From an uncultured Chlorobiales bacterium (GTDB lineage Bacteria > Bacteroidota > Chlorobiia > Chlorobiales > Chlorobiaceae): 18,645 nucleotides of DNA. The position numbers and the translations under genes were made by a program. The notes under the pieces are model-generated. The model was given only the letters and a program-made list of their open reading frames with translations, did no database searches and had not been told where the DNA came from. Each line of letters begins with the position of its first letter. The first letter of the stretch is position 1. Below, piece by piece: positions 1 through 7,036 of this stretch. The stretch is from contig CAIUQW010000333.1 in assembly GCA_903901395.1 (NCBI GenBank), positions 1 through 18,645 on the forward strand. Reading direction: 5' to 3'.

Positions 1-1
1 C

Positions 2-160
2 AATTTCTTTCTGATTGAAGAAATGATCGTGCCCGGCTCCTGCTACTGGAATACCGGTTTTGGCTTCGAGAAAGGTGAAGTGAATGGAGACCATGAGGGT
101 TTGTCTACACTGAAAACACTGGGGAGGAATATGGCCTGGCTGCTGAAAGCCATTCATTGA
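2..160 (+). CDS. Flavodoxin-family / NADPH-dependent FMN reductase-like protein, C-terminal end (partial)
   Basis: The reading frame is open from the window edge to the TGA at 158-160 and gives the last ~52 residues of a protein. It contains [14 protein letters not shown], then KGEV..D.EG, then [12 protein letters not shown]. This tail is typical of the multimeric flavodoxin / iron-sulfur-flavoprotein (WrbA/IsfA-like) NAD(P)H:FMN oxidoreductase family: the VPGSxYWN segment forms part of the flavin-proximal loop and the last helix (LGxNMAWLL) packs on the Rossmann-like core. The start and the FMN phosphate-binding loop lie outside the window, so the exact substrate cannot be told. It is presumably a cytosolic flavoprotein. 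The family call rests on motif recognition only. Confidence 0.75.
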   Translation, partial: NFFLIEEMIVPGSCYWNTGFGFEKGEVNGDHEGLSTLKTLGRNMAWLLKAIH

Positions 161-183
161 TTTTCATATCCAGTGCGCACATT

Positions 184-480
184 ATGGACGCCGAAATACA
201 AGAGCATTGGCAGCGGTTCTACAAGGCGTGGGCGCCAAATACGATGAGTCGGTATCAGGCATGAAGCTATACGAAAAAGCGCTCCAACATCTGCCGGGCT
301 ATCGTGATAAGTCAATGGGGATCAAGACGTTACTCTCACCTCTCGATAAACACAAGGTACTTGTACCGCTCGCGCTCTGGATGGAGCAGGAGGTGAAGGT
401 GAACGGTGCGGACACTGGCTCAGATGGTGCAGAGGTTACAAAAAGAGCCTCGCGTTTCCATTGCTTTCGTACAGAAATGA
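184..480 (+). pseudogene. Possible small hypothetical gene with two apparent frameshifts
   Basis: I do not recognise this gene. An ATG at 184 begins MDAEIQEHWQRFYKAWAPN but that frame stops at 262. From about 207 the next frame (position mod 3 = 0) has coding-like codon use and reads KYDESVSGMKLYEKALQHL and later KVLVPLALWMEQEVKVNG. This frame stays open to 554, but its tail after ~440 looks non-coding. Shifting back at the five-A run at 440-444 gives KEPRVSIAFVQK and a stop at 478-480, directly before a GC stem-loop. One gene broken by two compensating indels (real decay or sequencing error) would explain this. The conservative alternative is a plain ORF 207-554 or 261-554. The strand is fairly likely; the gene model is uncertain. 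Confidence 0.3.
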
Positions 481-485
481 CCGCA

Positions 486-509
486 GGCGGACTGATTCAA
501 TCCGCCTTT
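486..509 (+). terminator. Weak stem-loop terminator candidate
   Basis: GGCGGA (486-491) pairs perfectly with TCCGCC (501-506) around a 9-base loop and is followed by TTTC. It lies six bases after the TGA at 480 proposed for the doubtful upstream gene. The T tract is short, so this is only a candidate. Confidence 0.3.
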
Positions 510-579
510 CGGCCAGGTCAGCGTTCATCAAGACATTTCATCACCGCGCAATAAAATCCGTCGTCATGCGATTCGCCAC

Positions 580-1098
580 TCAATCCTTGCGCTCGCCCTG
601 CTCGCCGAGTATCGCGCCAAGTACCTCCGCGCTCTCTTTGCCATTGCTTCTGGCGATGTCGGTAATGGTCGCGGATGGGTTGTTCACGCTGATGCCTGCC
701 GTTTTAAGACGCATGGTTAAAGCCTCCGGACGGCTTTTGACGACCTGCGCCACGGTTTCGAGCGAAGTTGCTTCAAGCGCCTGCGCGGCAGCCTTGGCGT
801 TGCGTTTCTCGCCCTCCTCCTCTTCGCCGAACACCGGCAGCATCGAGCCGCCGGCAACGGCGAGAGCAATTCCTATAACGGCAAGCGCGGGTTTCCTTGA
901 AAAATAGCCACTGAAGACCTTCCAGTGCGTGAGCATATGGAGCGCAATGCCGCCAAGCAGCAGCCAACTGAGCCACTTGTGCACCGGCTCGACAGCGCCG
1001 ATTTCTACATCGAAAAAGATGAGGGTACCGGTAACCGCCGAAATGATAAAAGCTCCGGCGGCGACCGGCGTTGCGATGGATTTCAGAGTTGCGTTCAT
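580..1098 (-). CDS. DUF4405 domain-containing membrane protein
   Basis: The protein is 172 aa. Three hydrophobic segments lie at about residues 9-29, 42-60 and 70-90. Histidines H40, H54 and H58 sit in and beside the second segment (VHKWLSWLLLGGIALHMLTHWK). This is the pattern of DUF4405, a family related to the membrane cores of cytochrome b561 and ferric-reductase-like proteins, where such histidines ligate heme. A small redox or heme-binding inner-membrane protein is therefore likely, but its electron partner is unknown. An acidic run (EEEEGE) follows TM3, then a soluble ~70-residue helical tail (residues ~100-172). No clear ribosome binding site precedes the ATG. The gene is tandem to and downstream of the phosphoethanolamine-transferase-like gene, but 195 bp separate them and the gap carries its own operator-like repeats, so it probably has its own promoter. 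Confidence 0.75.
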   Translation of the reverse strand: MNATLKSIATPVAAGAFIISAVTGTLIFFDVEIGAVEPVHKWLSWLLLGGIALHMLTHWKVFSGYFSRKPALAVIGIALAVAGGSMLPVFGEEEEGEKRNAKAAAQALEATSLETVAQVVKSRPEALTMRLKTAGISVNNPSATITDIARSNGKESAEVLGAILGEQGERKD

Positions 1099-1110
1099 GG
1101 GTAATCGAAT

Positions 1111-1171
1111 GTTTAAGCGTTGAATACAAAGACCTTACACGATGAAAAAGGTAAGGCGGCAACGCTTAAAC
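1111..1171. repeat. Nested inverted repeat upstream of the DUF4405 gene
   Basis: GTTTAAGCGTTG (1111-1122) has a perfect 12-bp reverse complement, CAACGCTTAAAC, at 1160-1171. Inside it a second pair, CCTTAC (1133-1138) and GTAAGG (1151-1156), is nested. As RNA on the minus strand this would fold into a two-tier hairpin in the 5' leader. As DNA it could place two regulator half-sites facing each other. There is no T tract, so a simple terminator is unlikely. Confidence 0.6.
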
Positions 1172-1192
1172 GAAACTTAACCCGACATTAAA
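1165..1192 (-). promoter_or_regulatory. Three 11-bp-phased TTAA repeats, PmrA/QseB-type operator candidate
   Basis: On the minus strand (the coding strand of the DUF4405 gene) the hexamers TTTAAT, GTTAAG and TTTAAG follow one another with exact 5-bp gaps. This matches the YTTAAK-N5-YTTAAK layout known for PmrA/QseB-class OmpR-family response regulators, with one base off in the middle hexamer. On the plus strand the cores are at 1165-1169, 1176-1180 and 1187-1191. A further TTTAAG in the other orientation is at 1112-1117. The site ends about 65 bp before the ATG at 1098. The regulator is not in this window, so the assignment is by pattern only. Confidence 0.4.
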
Positions 1193-1293
1193 ATTCTGTA
1201 AAAAATTCTGCCGGATGCGAGGAGGGTGTGTTCAGGGAAATCTGAGCTTGCAGGATAGCTTAAGTCATTCCTCTGATTTGTGTAAAGCAAGCG

Positions 1294-3063
1294 TTAATCA
1301 CCGTATATCAGCTGGTTTCGCCTTTGATGCTCGAATGATTCGTCGCTTCCGTTGCGATAATACGGTTTTATTTTTACGCTTTGTGACCGGACAAACTCGG
1401 CGGTCGCAGCATCGGTTGCATCGGTGATGCGATACCCAAAATTTTCAGGAATGAGCGGTTTTGTTTTGTTGAGGTTGACATAGGTCAAGCCCGACTTCAC
1501 TTCTCTGACGATGATTGGCGGATGCATGCACGGTTCACCGATCAACGGAGTCAGATACTTCGTCGAATCACTGCCGTTGCTGAACCGGACGCCGGAAATA
1601 TCCGCGATAACCGAAGAGAGTTGAGCCAGCGTTGCGATCTCCTTTGTTTCAGACAATTTTCGATACCGATGGTAAAGATCAGGATATTTATTTATCGCCG
1701 CATCATTGAAATAGATGATAAATGGAATTCTTGCCATCTCATGGGTAAATCGGGCAGAGTCATGCCCCCTTGCAGTATAGACCGATTCTCCATGATCGGA
1801 GAGCATAATTAGCACCGTAGGCTTTTTCAGATTTTTGATACGATCAATCACTTGTGAAACAGTAAAATCAGCATATCTCATCGCGGAATCATATCCTTCG
1901 ACTTGATCCTTTACGTCAGCATCAGATTCGGCAACTCTTCTCGATGCGTTAATCGTAAAATAGTTATCGACCGGTTTTCGAAACTCTTCAGGAATGTTAT
2001 CAAGATATGGACCGTGTCCTGCATATGAATGCAGAAAAGTCACAACTGGCTGGCTGGCATCGCCATGATTTTTATCCAAAGCGAGTTGCTTCAGAAAAAA
2101 TTCATGATCCCAGGGCTTTTTCAGTACAGTATCGTTATTTCCAAGAACACCGGTATTAACGCTGAATGTATTTTCAGCATTTCTGAAAATAATGGTTGAT
2201 GTCTGATTCCACGTACCAGTCATTCCCTGGTTACATATCAGAATTGTTCGGAGGCCTGCCTTTCTGAGCATATCGACAAGTGAGAACCTTTTTCTCTGAG
2301 TGATTGGCAGAATATTTTCACTACGATCGACAGGAAAAGACAATGCTTCGAGCAATGATTTACTCGTATGCGTATGCGTCGAAAACACGTTATGATATAC
2401 GAGAAGATTGCGATGTTCCCGGACCATTCTGCTTAAGTTTGGAGTCGTATTTCTTGGATAGCCATAGACCCCCATATCGAATACAGACAATGATTCGCCA
2501 ATATAAACGATGACATCGATATTATTACCCGAACGGCAAACCGCAGGAATCTGATTGTTGAAATTATTTTTTGCTATTGCCAGTTCATTCGAATTTCGTA
2601 TAAAAAGCCATACCGAATCCCTGAAAACCACGACAAGAGAGCATAATATCAATGCAGCAGAGATTATCGTCTGGATGAAATATCTCCGTTTTACAAATGC
2701 GGGCCTTTTCAGTATGCAATTTAACGGATAATAAGTTACTGTGGATACAAAAAGATATGCAATAAAATAGAGACAAGTATGAGGAACAGGTTTGATGGAG
2801 TGAATGATTGTGGATATCCAGAACAAAGCCTCGGCGTTATCGAATCCTCTTGTCTCATCTATGGAATCCATCCCCAGATTTCCAATGATCCAGGAGATCG
2901 ATGGAACATAAAACAGCCACAGAACACCAGCAAGAAATGTTATTGCAGAAGAAATCCATTTGCGCCTGCTCAAAAGCATGACCGAAAGATACATCATGCC
3001 AACAAAAAACAGATTCTGAAAGAGCCTGATTTTTGATGCTATCTCAAGAATCTGTCCATCCAT
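1294..3063 (-). CDS. Phosphoethanolamine transferase-like membrane sulfatase-fold protein
   Basis: The protein is 589 aa. About four to five N-terminal membrane segments (roughly 14-32, 37-60, 95-113, 129-147) precede a large periplasmic alkaline-phosphatase/sulfatase-fold domain. Family motifs seen are IGES (metal ligand E190), VYGYPRNTTPNL (199-210), THTHTSKS with T233 as the probable nucleophile, SDHGES (D423, H424) and RFTHEMARIPFI (H441). This is the EptA/EptB/CptA-type arrangement. Known members move phosphoethanolamine from phosphatidylethanolamine onto lipid A or LPS core sugars in the periplasm; the acceptor here is inferred, not shown. The gene is markedly more AT-rich than mnmE and the downstream operon, which suggests lateral acquisition. 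No strong Shine-Dalgarno precedes the ATG at 3063, so a later start is possible. Confidence 0.8.
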   Translation of the reverse strand: MDGQILEIASKIRLFQNLFFVGMMYLSVMLLSRRKWISSAITFLAGVLWLFYVPSISWIIGNLGMDSIDETRGFDNAEALFWISTIIHSIKPVPHTCLYFIAYLFVSTVTYYPLNCILKRPAFVKRRYFIQTIISAALILCSLVVVFRDSVWLFIRNSNELAIAKNNFNNQIPAVCRSGNNIDVIVYIGESLSVFDMGVYGYPRNTTPNLSRMVREHRNLLVYHNVFSTHTHTSKSLLEALSFPVDRSENILPITQRKRFSLVDMLRKAGLRTILICNQGMTGTWNQTSTIIFRNAENTFSVNTGVLGNNDTVLKKPWDHEFFLKQLALDKNHGDASQPVVTFLHSYAGHGPYLDNIPEEFRKPVDNYFTINASRRVAESDADVKDQVEGYDSAMRYADFTVSQVIDRIKNLKKPTVLIMLSDHGESVYTARGHDSARFTHEMARIPFIIYFNDAAINKYPDLYHRYRKLSETKEIATLAQLSSVIADISGVRFSNGSDSTKYLTPLIGEPCMHPPIIVREVKSGLTYVNLNKTKPLIPENFGYRITDATDAATAEFVRSQSVKIKPYYRNGSDESFEHQRRNQLIYGD

Positions 3064-3137
3064 TATTGTTTAAAGGTAAATATCAGCATCATGGCAAACT
3101 CCCTGAATGGTGTTATCGGACAGCGAAATGTGCAGAC

Positions 3138-3151
3138 CTGTAATGTTACAG
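3138..3151. promoter_or_regulatory. 14-bp perfect palindrome upstream of the transferase gene
   Basis: CTGTAATGTTACAG reads as CTGTAA-TG-TTACAG, a perfect inverted repeat about 75 bp upstream of the ATG at 3063. It has the size of a dimeric repressor or activator site. No regulator gene is nearby, so the role is a guess. Confidence 0.3.
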
Positions 3152-3236
3152 ATATTTTTCAGCTCACATGATCAGGATAAAAAATTGGCGATACAATAAC
3201 AATGAAAAATATCAGTACAAAATTCAAAGGCTTGCA

Positions 3237-3255
3237 ACTAATGAATATTATTAGT
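3237..3255. promoter_or_regulatory. AT-rich inverted repeat, operator or promoter-region candidate
   Basis: ACTAAT (3237-3242) and ATTAGT (3250-3255) are exact reverse complements around an AATATT-containing centre. It lies in the 224-bp gap between mnmE and the transferase gene, where the AT-rich sequence would suit a promoter for the minus-strand gene at 3063. Nothing else coding is seen in this gap. Confidence 0.25.
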
Positions 3256-3273
3256 CTTAACGCCAATCATAAA

Positions 3274-3300
3274 CATCGGCGAAAGAGTTATTTACCGATG
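3274..3300 (-). terminator. mnmE: Short stem-loop overlapping the 3' end of mnmE
   Basis: CATCGG (3274-3279) pairs with CCGATG (3295-3300) across a 15-base loop that contains the mnmE stop codon (3288-3290). On the minus strand the stem is followed by TTTATG, so only a weak terminator is supported. Confidence 0.25.
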
Positions 3301-4709
3301 CAGAAGCGGTCGAAAATCGTGTTGAGCACCTCTTCGTTGACTACTTTGCCGGTGATTTCGCCGACGTAGTCGAGGGCGCTGCGGAGTTCGAAGGCGATAA
3401 GTTCGGTTTCGGACTCGCGGGCGATGAGTTCGAAGGCGTTCTGCAGGGCGTCCGCGGCATTGCGCAAGGCTTCGTAGTGGCGCAGGCTGGTGACGAGCAC
3501 GCTCGCTTCGTGCAGTTTGTTGAGGTTTTTGACCAGTGCGCCCATGTGCCGCTTGAGCGCGTCGATGCCGTCGCCCTTCAGCGCCGAGATACCGATGACC
3601 TCGGTGGCTGTTCCTGCAACGACGGCGTGGATCAGCGCTTCCGCATTGTCGGCGCGGTCGAGCTTGTTGGCGATGGTGAGGAATTTCGCTTCGGGATGCG
3701 CCGCCTTCAGCTCGCGGATTTCGGTGATTTCGTCGTCAAGCCGCTCCGTGCCGAGGTCGAGCAGATAGAGGATCAGGTCGGCTTCGGCCATCTTCATGCG
3801 GCTGCGGCGGATGCCTTCGTGCTCGATCTCCTCGCCCGCTTCGCGCAGCCCGGCGGTGTCGGTGAGGCGGAACATGGTTTTGTCGTGGATGAAGCACTCC
3901 TCGATGTAATCGCGCGTCGTGCCGGGCATGTGGCTGACAATGGCGCGTTCCTGCCCGAGTAACGTGTTGAGCAGCGTGGACTTACCGGCGTTCGGCCTGC
4001 CCGCGATAACCGTCGAGATCCCCTCGCTGACGAGCCGCCCGTGCTGGTAGGAGTCGATCAGCGCCGTCACCTCGCGCTGAAGCGCTTCGATCTGTGCGGT
4101 CAGTTCGGCGCGGCTCTGGAACTCGACATCCTCCTCGCTGAAGTCGAGTTCGAGTTCGATGAGCGCCCGCGAGCGGATGAGCTGCTCGCGCAGGCCGCCG
4201 AGCTTTTTCGAGAGATCGCCCTTCATCTGGCTGACCGCCGTGCGATAGGCGGACTCGGAGCGGGCGTGGATCATCTCGCCAATCGCCTCGGCCTGCAACA
4301 GGTCGATACGCCCGTTGAGGAAGGCGCGGCGTGTGAACTCTCCCGGCTCGGCGAGGCGGCAGCCGTTGTCGAGCATGAGCCGGAGCACGTGGCCGACCAC
4401 CACCGGCCCGCCGTGGCAGGTGAACTCCACCATCTCCTCGGCGGTGAAGGAGCGCGGAGCACGGAACACGAGCGCGATCACCTCGTCCACCATCTCCTCG
4501 CCGTCGTAAAGCCGCCCGAAGTGCGCGGTGTATCCGGCGGCTTCGGCGAGCTTTTCGCTTCCGTGCGCCTTGCGGAAAACGCGGTCGGCAATATCGAGCA
4601 CGCCCGCGCCGCTGATGCGCACAATGGCCAGCGCCCCGACGCCGACCGGCGTGGCGATGGCGGCGATGGGATGGCCGGGAACGGGCAGATGAAGATCGGA
4701 GGATGACAT
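3288..4709 (-). CDS. mnmE: tRNA uridine-5-carboxymethylaminomethyl(34) GTPase MnmE
   Basis: The protein is 473 aa and full length for MnmE/TrmE. MnmE works with MnmG in the cytosol to install cmnm5/nm5-type modifications on U34 of tRNAs, using a folate one-carbon donor and GTP hydrolysis. The N-terminal tetrahydrofolate-binding domain opens with IAAIATPVGVGALAIVRISG and carries the conserved GEFTRRAFLNGRIDL and LELDFSEEDVEF segments. The G domain inserted in the helical region shows G1 GRPNAGKST (~237-245), G2 TTRD, G3 DTAGLRE (~283) and G4 NKLD (~348). The invariant C-terminal FCIGK ends the protein. It lies 21 bp downstream of the SDR gene on the same strand and is probably co-transcribed with it. 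No Shine-Dalgarno is obvious. Codon use is GC-rich and typical of the region. Confidence 0.98.
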   Translation of the reverse strand: MSSSDLHLPVPGHPIAAIATPVGVGALAIVRISGAGVLDIADRVFRKAHGSEKLAEAAGYTAHFGRLYDGEEMVDEVIALVFRAPRSFTAEEMVEFTCHGGPVVVGHVLRLMLDNGCRLAEPGEFTRRAFLNGRIDLLQAEAIGEMIHARSESAYRTAVSQMKGDLSKKLGGLREQLIRSRALIELELDFSEEDVEFQSRAELTAQIEALQREVTALIDSYQHGRLVSEGISTVIAGRPNAGKSTLLNTLLGQERAIVSHMPGTTRDYIEECFIHDKTMFRLTDTAGLREAGEEIEHEGIRRSRMKMAEADLILYLLDLGTERLDDEITEIRELKAAHPEAKFLTIANKLDRADNAEALIHAVVAGTATEVIGISALKGDGIDALKRHMGALVKNLNKLHEASVLVTSLRHYEALRNAADALQNAFELIARESETELIAFELRSALDYVGEITGKVVNEEVLNTIFDRFCIGK

Positions 4710-4730
4710 AAGTCGATACGATATTATGAG

Positions 4731-5402
4731 TTACAATGGACGGACGATCACGTCGCCGGGCAACATGCTGTCGGGCAGCTCGACGAGCGAGATGATCAGG
4801 TGGGCAAGATCGTCTGGCTGCATGAACTTTTTTGGCTCGATTCCGGCGTGGTCGAAAAATTCGGTCATCACCGAGCCGGGATTGACGCACGCCACGCGGA
4901 TGCCGAAGTCGCGCAGCTCCTCCATGAGCGACTCGGAGAAGCCGTTGACCGCGAACTTCAAGGCGCAATAAGCCGTGCCGCCCTTGATGCCGCGCTTGCC
5001 CGCCACCGAGCCGACATTGACGATCATGCCACGCCCGGCAGCCTTCATCGACAGCACCACTTTGCGCGTACAGAGGAACATCGCGGTCAGATTGGTGTCG
5101 ATCAGCCGCCGCCACTCGGCGGGATCGATCAGCTCGATGTCACGGAAAAAGCCGAATCCGGCGTTGTTGACAAGCAGCTCGACGCGCCCGCGCCCGGCCA
5201 GCACGGTGTCGAACGCCCGGTCGATCTCGGCTTCGATGGTCACATCGGTCTGCAACCACCGGAACCGCTCATGATCGAGCGCCGTCTCGCGGCGGCTGAG
5301 GCCGTACACTGAAGCCCCGGCATCGAGCAAAGCGCGGCAGACGGCGAGGCCGATGCCAGAGCTTGACCCGGTCACGACGGCGGTTGTTCCTGCAAGATTC
5401 AT
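4731..5402 (-). CDS. SDR-family NAD(P)-dependent oxidoreductase
   Basis: The protein is 223 aa, a little short for a classical short-chain dehydrogenase/reductase (~250) but complete. A Rossmann fold starts at once: cofactor loop TGSSSGIG (11-18), NNAG (79-82), N104, then the catalytic S132, Y145 and K149 (GSVAG and YCALK). After the catalytic helix comes VNPGSVMTEF, the usual cofactor-closing loop. It is a cytosolic redox enzyme; the substrate cannot be told. R37-R38 after the second strand (GLSRRE) suggests NADP(H) rather than NAD(H). It is upstream of mnmE on the same strand with a 21-bp gap. A weak AAGGA lies about 11 bases before the ATG. The gene is divergent from mazG, with the REPIN-like element between them. 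Confidence 0.93.
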   Translation of the reverse strand: MNLAGTTAVVTGSSSGIGLAVCRALLDAGASVYGLSRRETALDHERFRWLQTDVTIEAEIDRAFDTVLAGRGRVELLVNNAGFGFFRDIELIDPAEWRRLIDTNLTAMFLCTRKVVLSMKAAGRGMIVNVGSVAGKRGIKGGTAYCALKFAVNGFSESLMEELRDFGIRVACVNPGSVMTEFFDHAGIEPKKFMQPDDLAHLIISLVELPDSMLPGDVIVRPL

Positions 5403-5427
5403 GGGATTGCGATTCCTTGATGACTGA

Positions 5428-5592
5428 AGATATTGGGCTGAAGCCCGGAATTACTTTTGAATTTTACACATACCCCGGACTGAAGACCGGGGCAATTATC
5501 ACATCGCCAATTTAAACACATAGTAATTGCCCCGGCTTTTAAGCCGGGGAAGACTAACAAGACAAAACAAATCTGGGCTTTAGCCCAATCTC
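5428..5592. repeat. REPIN-like nested palindrome of four hairpin units
   Basis: Four short palindromes lie in mirror order: A GGGCTGAAGCCC (5435-5446), B CCCCGG..CCGGGG (5473-5492), C CCCCGGCTT..AAGCCGGGG (5530-5549) and D TGGGCTTTAGCCCA (5574-5587). B plus GCAATTA (to 5498) and the reverse complement of C plus its TAATTGC (from 5524) agree at 21 of 26 bases. A and the reverse complement of D agree at 16 of 18 bases (ATTGGGCTgAAGCCCgGA). The whole block is therefore an imperfect inverted repeat centred near 5510. This is the structure of REP/REPIN elements mobilised by RAYT (IS200-like tyrosine) transposases. No RAYT gene is in the window. It sits between the divergent SDR and mazG genes. Confidence 0.65.
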
Positions 5593-5708
5593 TTGTTGAT
5601 ATGGACTTGCGCCTTGCCTTTGTTGAAGCAATAGCCTCAATTATCAATAGTACGGATTCTCCAACCTAAATAGTAACTTTGGGCAAATCGCAACAAGCAC
5701 CCGACATT

Positions 5709-6527
5709 ATGACGCACGAAGCACCGCAATCCATCGACGCCCTCAAGCGCTCCATCCTCGATCACAACGCCGTCACGCCTGCCGAGCATTTCGAACGGGT
5801 GGTGAATCTGGTGCGGGTGCTGCGTTTGGAGTGTCCGTGGGATCGCAAGCAGACGCCGGAGTCGCTGGCCCATCTGTTGCTCGAAGAGAGTTACGAACTG
5901 GTGCACGCCATCGACACGGGCGACGACCCGGAGCTGAAAAAGGAGCTGGGCGACCTTTTCCTGCACGTCTGCTTTCAGGTGCTCTTGGCCGACGAGGCGA
6001 AGAAGTTCGCGTTTGTCGAGGTGTTCGAGGCGCTCTGCGAGAAACTCATCAGCCGCCATCCGCACGTCTTTGGCGACGTGAAGGCGGACACGGAGCAGGA
6101 GGTGCTCGGCAACTGGGAGAATCTCAAGATGAAGGAGGGGCGCAAGAGCCTGCTCGACGGCGTGCCGAAGGCGATGTCGGAGCTGCTGCGAGCCTACCGC
6201 GTGCAGAAAAAGGTGGCGGGCGTGGGCTTCGACTGGCCAAGCGACGCGGGGGTGCTCGACAAGCTGGTCGAGGAAATCGGCGAATTGCGCAATGCGCGGG
6301 ACAAGCAGGAGCGCGAGGAGGAGTTCGGCGACCTGCTCTTCACCATCGTCAACTACAGCCGATTCATCGACACGAACCCCGAAGACGCCCTCCGCAAGGC
6401 GACCAACAAATTCATGGATCGCTTCCGCAAGGTCGAAGAGGCGGTGCTAATCTCCGGCAAAAGCTGGCCGGAGTTTTCCGCCGACGAGCTGGACGCGCTC
6501 TGGAACGAGGCGAAGAAACAGAGTTGA
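5709..6527 (+). CDS. mazG: Nucleoside triphosphate pyrophosphohydrolase MazG
   Basis: From the ATG at 5709 the protein is 272 aa, the usual length for two-domain MazG. It hydrolyses NTPs/dNTPs to the monophosphate and PPi in the cytosol and is linked to nucleotide-pool cleaning and (p)ppGpp control. The first MazG domain has LECPWDRKQTPESL and the metal-binding pattern EE..E (E59, E60, E63) with ELGD (E79, D82). The linker carries NWENLKMKEG and LLRAYRVQKKVAGVGFDW, both typical of the family. The second, more active domain has EEIGEL followed by EEEFGDLLFTIVNYSRF. The frame also has a TTG at 5679, which would add ten residues; neither start has a clear ribosome binding site, and I prefer the ATG. 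It is divergent from the SDR gene. Confidence 0.95.
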   Translation: MTHEAPQSIDALKRSILDHNAVTPAEHFERVVNLVRVLRLECPWDRKQTPESLAHLLLEESYELVHAIDTGDDPELKKELGDLFLHVCFQVLLADEAKKFAFVEVFEALCEKLISRHPHVFGDVKADTEQEVLGNWENLKMKEGRKSLLDGVPKAMSELLRAYRVQKKVAGVGFDWPSDAGVLDKLVEEIGELRNARDKQEREEEFGDLLFTIVNYSRFIDTNPEDALRKATNKFMDRFRKVEEAVLISGKSWPEFSADELDALWNEAKKQS

Positions 6528-7036
6528 CCGCTCAGACCGGCGCTCTGTCGTGACATACTTTCAGACGCACCTTACAGGAAAATCTACGGAATGCCGTCGC
6601 CGTCACGTCGCGACGTTTTCAGAATCTTCGACGCTTTTTGGAGGAGTCTCCTATCGTACTCATCGAGTCGTCGCGAGCGATTTCTGATTTTTTCGATTAC
6701 CCGTTTACGGCCCATTCATCCGCCGATCCGCCCTAACTCCATTTTCTGAAGCAAGATAACAGCATATGTCGCGCATCATTTTTGCGTTGTCCATACCGTT
6801 GTCTGCTCCTGGATACTCCAGTCAAAGAGTGCATATCGTACGCATCCCGATTGAAACTCAGTGCATTATGGGTTAAATTTGCGTAATAGACAATGAAGCA
6901 AATTTCGATGATGAGACCAGAATAGAGAACCGTTCAGCGCACTCGAACGGCAGACCGAGCTGCTAAAAAAAGAGTGTTGACGCAAGCTGAATTCGACAGG
7001 AATAACACGAAGTTGTCGGAAAAAACACGATAGCGA
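6528..7036. other. Long gene-free gap between mazG and the DUF4178 operon
   Basis: I see no convincing gene in these ~500 bases. A 12-bp perfect palindrome, ACGTCGCGACGT, lies at 6605-6616 followed by TTTC, but its loop is too tight for a good terminator. GGAGTCTCC is a second minor palindrome near 6645. The GC content falls toward the operon. The last ~60 bases hold the promoter candidate reported separately. Confidence 0.5.
6977..7006 (+). promoter_or_regulatory. Sigma-70-like promoter candidate for the DUF4178-speD operon
   Basis: TTGACG (6977-6982; 5 of 6 to the -35 consensus) is followed after 18 bp by AATAAC (7001-7006; 4 of 6 to the -10 consensus). This would start transcription near 7013, giving a leader of about 24 bases before the ATG at 7037. 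The spacing is acceptable; the evidence is sequence match only. Confidence 0.35.

Noticed and set aside
3982..5115. A 377-codon minus-strand open frame running across mnmE and the SDR gene
   Set aside because: It is an off-frame reading of two well-supported genes. The product is dominated by Arg, Ala, Gly and His, typical of a GC-rich shadow frame.
5399..5647. An 82-codon minus-strand ORF across the SDR-mazG gap
   Set aside because: It is made almost entirely of the REPIN-like hairpin repeats; its GLKAG and GLQSG pieces are just translations of the palindromes.
5831..6553. A 240-codon plus-strand open frame inside mazG
   Set aside because: It overlaps MazG in another frame, is Arg/Gly-rich and has no recognisable motif.
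6605..6620. ACGTCGCGACGT followed by TTTC as a mazG terminator
   Set aside because: The palindrome leaves at most a four-base CGCG loop on a four-pair stem with a short T run, and it is ~80 bases after the mazG stop. It is too weak to call.
6591..6749. A 52-codon plus-strand ORF after mazG starting MPSPSRRDVF
   Set aside because: It is rich in Ser, Arg, Pro and Ile without a domain or membrane segment, and its codon use is unlike the neighbours. Only a weak AGGAAAA precedes it.
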